Positions 14,811 through 17,736 of a stretch of DNA of 17,736 nucleotides are shown piece after piece. The stretch lies in contig JAFXWT010000345.1 of assembly GCA_017542695.1 (NCBI GenBank), positions 1-17,736 on the forward strand. The letters are read 5' to 3'. Positions within the stretch are counted from its first letter, which is position 1, and the number at the start of each line of letters is the position of its first letter. The DNA is from Clostridia bacterium. GTDB taxonomy: Bacteria > Bacillota_A > Clostridia > Oscillospirales > CAG-272. The notes under the pieces were generated by a model. The model was given only the letters and a program-made list of their open reading frames with translations, had not been told where the DNA came from and did no database searches. Both the position numbers and the translations under genes were made by a program.

Positions 14811-15542
14811 GTGATGGATAAGAAAAAAAACGTCTTTAAGGTCATCGTTACCGTTATCGGTTACGTTGTGATCTTTATGATGATCGTCGCGCTCTTTCTG
14901 ATATTGCGCGGCAATATCAAAGGAGAAGTCACGTTTATCGGCGGTCAGGCGATAATGTGGGTAAAAACCGCAAGCATGGAGCCGAAAATACCCGAGCGGA
15001 GTTATATAGTTATCGAAAAGACGACGCCTGCCGACGTGAGAGTGAATAATATAATAGTTTTCAAATCAGACGATCCGATGCTTGACGGAGCATACAATAC
15101 TCACAGAGTCATCGAGGTGATCGGGGATCATGAGGAATTCGTCACAAAAGGCGACAACAACTCCATTGCCGATAATTACACGGCAAAAGCCGAAAACATA
15201 GTCGGCAAATACAAACGCAACCTTCCGATGTTATCGGTATTCGGAAGACTGCTCCAAACTCCCACGGGCGTTATCATCGCGGTGACGCTGATGTTCGGGA
15301 TAATTCTTTTGCTTTACGTTCCGGATATGGTAAAAGCGACAAAAGAGAGAACGGAGCTTATCGAAAAAAAGCGCCGCGAGCAGATCGACGAGCTTGTAAA
15401 ACAGGAAATTGAAAAGCTCCGCGCCGCAGATGAGAAAAAAGCGGAGAAAAACAAAGAGACGTCGGACGTTCCGGATGCAGAAGCGAACGAAAAAACAGAC
15501 GGCGATGCGGGCGATGACGGCGGCGCGCAGTCAGAACAATAA
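14811..15542 (+). CDS. sipW: SipW-type (ER-type) signal peptidase I, copy 2
   Basis: This is a second SipW-type peptidase, clearly diverged from copy 1. The 243-residue product has TM1 about 9-32, catalytic Ser55 in KTASMEPKIPERSYIVIE, His98 in NTHRVIEV, Asp115 in TKGDNNSIAD, TM2 about 153-170 and an acidic/basic cytoplasmic tail that ends DAGDDGGAQSEQ. All catalytic residues are kept. A GTG at 14811 and an ATG at 14814 are both possible; AAAAGG lies 12-15 nt upstream, so the first is slightly favoured. It follows the DUF2357-like gene by 8 nt and so is in the same operon. Two peptidases in one locus suggest different substrates or a heteromeric complex. Confidence 0.88.
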   Translation: MMDKKKNVFKVIVTVIGYVVIFMMIVALFLILRGNIKGEVTFIGGQAIMWVKTASMEPKIPERSYIVIEKTTPADVRVNNIIVFKSDDPMLDGAYNTHRVIEVIGDHEEFVTKGDNNSIADNYTAKAENIVGKYKRNLPMLSVFGRLLQTPTGVIIAVTLMFGIILLLYVPDMVKATKERTELIEKKRREQIDELVKQEIEKLRAADEKKAEKNKETSDVPDAEANEKTDGDAGDDGGAQSEQ

Positions 15543-15563
15543 TCACAAAACGAGGTTTTAACG

Positions 15564-17720
15564 GTGAAACAGCACAGACAGGGTGAAAAGAATTCGCGGA
15601 TTTTGTTAATAGTGATCACCGTTATTATCGGTATCGGTTTTATCGGCGGCTGCGTTCTGATGATAGCGGGCTACTCGCAGGATGTTCAGGATCAGGCGGG
15701 CGATATAAGCGTTTCTTATTCAAGAGAAATATCCGCAAATCTGAAATCGTCGATAGTAACGTATAAGGAAAACGTTCAGCAGATCGCGCGGAGTATTGTT
15801 AATCCCGCTCCCGAAGGCAAAGACGTATTCCTGTCAAGACTCAAACAACTCCGCGAGGATGAGCATTTTTCCCGGCTCATGTTCGTGCGCTATTTCAAAG
15901 ACAGCGTCGAATATGATTTCGACGGGAAAGCGTATGATCCCGCAATGGAAGCGTCGAGCGTACTCGAACTCGGAAAGAATAATGAACTTACGTGCGCCGG
16001 CATCGTTTACGACAGATATTATAATATTGCCGCCGTTCCGTTTATCGTTCCGCTGGTCGATTGCAGCTACGCCGACTCTGTGGTAATTTATGTGCCGGTG
16101 CTCACGGTTTTCTCGTTTTTGAATCAGAACGATACCGATCAGCTTTCAAATTCACGCCTGTCTCTTTTCTGCACTCTCGACGGGGAGACGGTAGCGCTTA
16201 TGAAAAGCGACGGATTTGATATTGCCGTACACAACAACATTTACGATTTTCTGCACAGAATAACAAACGAAAAAGAATCGATCGACAATATCAGGCAAGG
16301 TATAATCGACGGCACTTCGACAGCGTACCCCGTCAGCATAAACGGTGAAAACAGCGTTGTTTCGGTCAGCAGCATCAAGGACAGCGTTGCCGATCCGTTT
16401 GCGGTCATTTGTTTGTACCGTGCGTCGGATCTTCGCGACGGCGGATATGCGCTCATGACGTCGATCCTCGGAACGCTCATCCTGTTCCTGACGCTTATCG
16501 TTCTCATCATTATATTCGCCGTCGCAAGACACAGCGACAGGGAAAAGAAAAAACGCGATGAGACCGAGGTCAACAAGACTCTCGAAGTTGCGACGCGCGT
16601 CAAATTCGAGCACGACGCAGGCGATATCATTTCGCGCAGCAAGGCGACGAATTTTGCCGTCATTATAGTCGAGGTCAGGCACTTTGATTATCTGAAAGAG
16701 CGCATCAGTCAAAGCGACACGCTGCGTCTTCTCGTATACCTTAAACTCATTTTCAGCCATATACTTCAGCTCGACGAACTGCTCGGATATATAAACGACA
16801 GCCAGTTTTTGATGCTTCTTCATTATAAAGATATGGAGACGATCACACAAAAATTAAAAACGGTTTCATCCGTCGCAATGTCGTACACAGGCAAACTTCC
16901 GGTGGGATTCAAACTGAATCTTTACGGCGGAATTTATCAGACCGAAAGAAACATCACGAGCGACGTGTCGAAAATGATCGACTTTGCCGAAGAAGCGAAG
17001 GACGCGATCAACATGCCCGTCGATTTCGGCAATTTCCGCCTTTACAACGACAAGATGCACGAGGCGGCGGAAAACACGGAATATATCGAGACGCACATGG
17101 ACCGCGCGCTCGAAAACAACGAATTCTGGATATTCTTCCAGCCAACGCAGAACCTCAAAACAAAAAACATCGAGGGATGCGAGGCGCTCGTCCGTTGGTA
17201 TAACAAGGAAAAGGACGAATATATGCGTCCTAACGTCTTTATGCCGCTGTTCGAGGCCAACCGATTCATTATAAAGCTCGACAAATTTGTTTATGAATCC
17301 GTGTGCAAGTACGTCAGGGACTCCGTTGCAAACAGGCAAGCGGTATATCCCGTTTCCGTGAACGTTTCAAGCATTACGGCGATGGAGCCGGATTTCGTGA
17401 CGTATTATTCCGACCTCAAACGCAAGTACGGCATTTCAAACGGGTTTATCACGCTTGAATTCCCGGAGAGTCTTGCAAACGAAGAAAACAAGATGCTTCT
17501 CGATATTATGAACGCGCTCCACAAGAACGGGTTCAGATGCACGGTCGACGATTTCGGTTCCGGTTATTCTCCTTATAATATATTAAAGGAGCTCCCCATG
17601 GACGAGATCAAGCTGAGCGGGCTTTTCCTCAAGAGAGGTCTTGCTTCCGAACGCGACGTCAAGATCCTTGCGGGCGTCATAAATATGGCGAAGGATCTGA
17701 ACATGAAGATCTCACAGTAG
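15564..17720 (+). CDS. Membrane sensor with degenerate GGDEF and an EAL domain interrupted by in-frame TAG
   Basis: GTG start with GAGG 8 nt upstream, 21 nt after sipW copy 2. Layout: TM1 about 12-36; extracytoplasmic sensor region 37-296 (Cache-like size); TM2 298-321; a GGDEF-like domain about 340-485 whose GGDEF motif reads NDSQF (411-415), so diguanylate synthesis is unlikely; an EAL domain from about 505. The EAL motif is intact (CEALVRW, Glu540), as are Asn600 (VNVSS), Glu632 (LEFPES), Asp662-Asp663 (DDFGSG) and Lys683 (EIKLSG), although the usual KID Asp is Ser. The frame stops at TAG (17718-17720) exactly where the EGVET catalytic Glu is expected, and the following codons still read NVETE. 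The product as read lacks the last part of the barrel. It could be truncated, a pseudogene, or recoded. Confidence 0.8.
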   Translation: MKQHRQGEKNSRILLIVITVIIGIGFIGGCVLMIAGYSQDVQDQAGDISVSYSREISANLKSSIVTYKENVQQIARSIVNPAPEGKDVFLSRLKQLREDEHFSRLMFVRYFKDSVEYDFDGKAYDPAMEASSVLELGKNNELTCAGIVYDRYYNIAAVPFIVPLVDCSYADSVVIYVPVLTVFSFLNQNDTDQLSNSRLSLFCTLDGETVALMKSDGFDIAVHNNIYDFLHRITNEKESIDNIRQGIIDGTSTAYPVSINGENSVVSVSSIKDSVADPFAVICLYRASDLRDGGYALMTSILGTLILFLTLIVLIIIFAVARHSDREKKKRDETEVNKTLEVATRVKFEHDAGDIISRSKATNFAVIIVEVRHFDYLKERISQSDTLRLLVYLKLIFSHILQLDELLGYINDSQFLMLLHYKDMETITQKLKTVSSVAMSYTGKLPVGFKLNLYGGIYQTERNITSDVSKMIDFAEEAKDAINMPVDFGNFRLYNDKMHEAAENTEYIETHMDRALENNEFWIFFQPTQNLKTKNIEGCEALVRWYNKEKDEYMRPNVFMPLFEANRFIIKLDKFVYESVCKYVRDSVANRQAVYPVSVNVSSITAMEPDFVTYYSDLKRKYGISNGFITLEFPESLANEENKMLLDIMNALHKNGFRCTVDDFGSGYSPYNILKELPMDEIKLSGLFLKRGLASERDVKILAGVINMAKDLNMKISQ

Positions 17721-17736
17721 AACGTTGAGACCGAGG

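Noticed and set aside
1..17736. CRISPR array, tRNA, rRNA, insertion sequence or phage genes
   Set aside because: No regularly spaced repeats, no tRNA-like cloverleaf, no transposase or phage motifs were seen on either strand.

Overview
The window looks like chromosomal DNA from a low-to-mid GC Bacillota, most likely a class Clostridia gut-type lineage. The reasons are strong AGGAG-type ribosome sites, near-consensus sigma-A promoters with 17-nt spacers, frequent TTG/GTG starts, and ER-type (Ser-His) SipW signal peptidases with a SipW-type secreted substrate. Taxonomy is inferred from gene content only. I see no rRNA, tRNA, CRISPR array, insertion sequence or prophage.

Positions 1-7500 hold ordinary housekeeping genes. 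The 3' part of a type IA topoisomerase (topB-like) converges on nfo (endonuclease IV), which lies downstream of ychF in a leftward operon. A divergent promoter region (3459-3644) then drives a rightward OmpR-type response regulator and HAMP sensor kinase pair. A consensus promoter inside the end of the kinase gene drives rpe and an overlapping serine O-acetyltransferase gene (cysE/epsC type).

Positions 7500-17736 are the unusual part: eight co-directional genes that look like one surface-protein export and signalling locus. In order they are: (1) a soluble protein with a degenerate, probably non-catalytic EAL-like fold; (2) a membrane-anchored protein resembling TasA/SipW-substrate ectodomains; (3) an A/T-richer gene for a secreted protein with a SipW-type signal peptide, probably the major subunit, followed by two strong hairpins; (4) a SipW-type signal peptidase with its own promoter and a long acidic tail; (5) a membrane-anchored McrB-type AAA+ NTPase that keeps the NxxD signature; (6) a DUF2357-like partner without a visible nuclease half; (7) a second SipW-type signal peptidase; (8) a membrane protein with an extracytoplasmic sensor region, a degenerate GGDEF domain and an EAL domain. 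The EAL frame of (8) is interrupted by an in-frame TAG exactly at the conserved catalytic Glu position, 16 bases before the window ends.

Working model (inference): the two signal peptidases mature and release the fibre-like subunit(s), the McrB/DUF2357 pair forms a membrane-tethered NTPase machine reused from a restriction-type module, and the two EAL-type proteins link assembly to cyclic-di-GMP or act as ligand-binding relics. I know of no described system with this combination. The locus as a whole, the amber codon in the EAL active site, and the nuclease-less membrane McrB pair are the items most worth following up.
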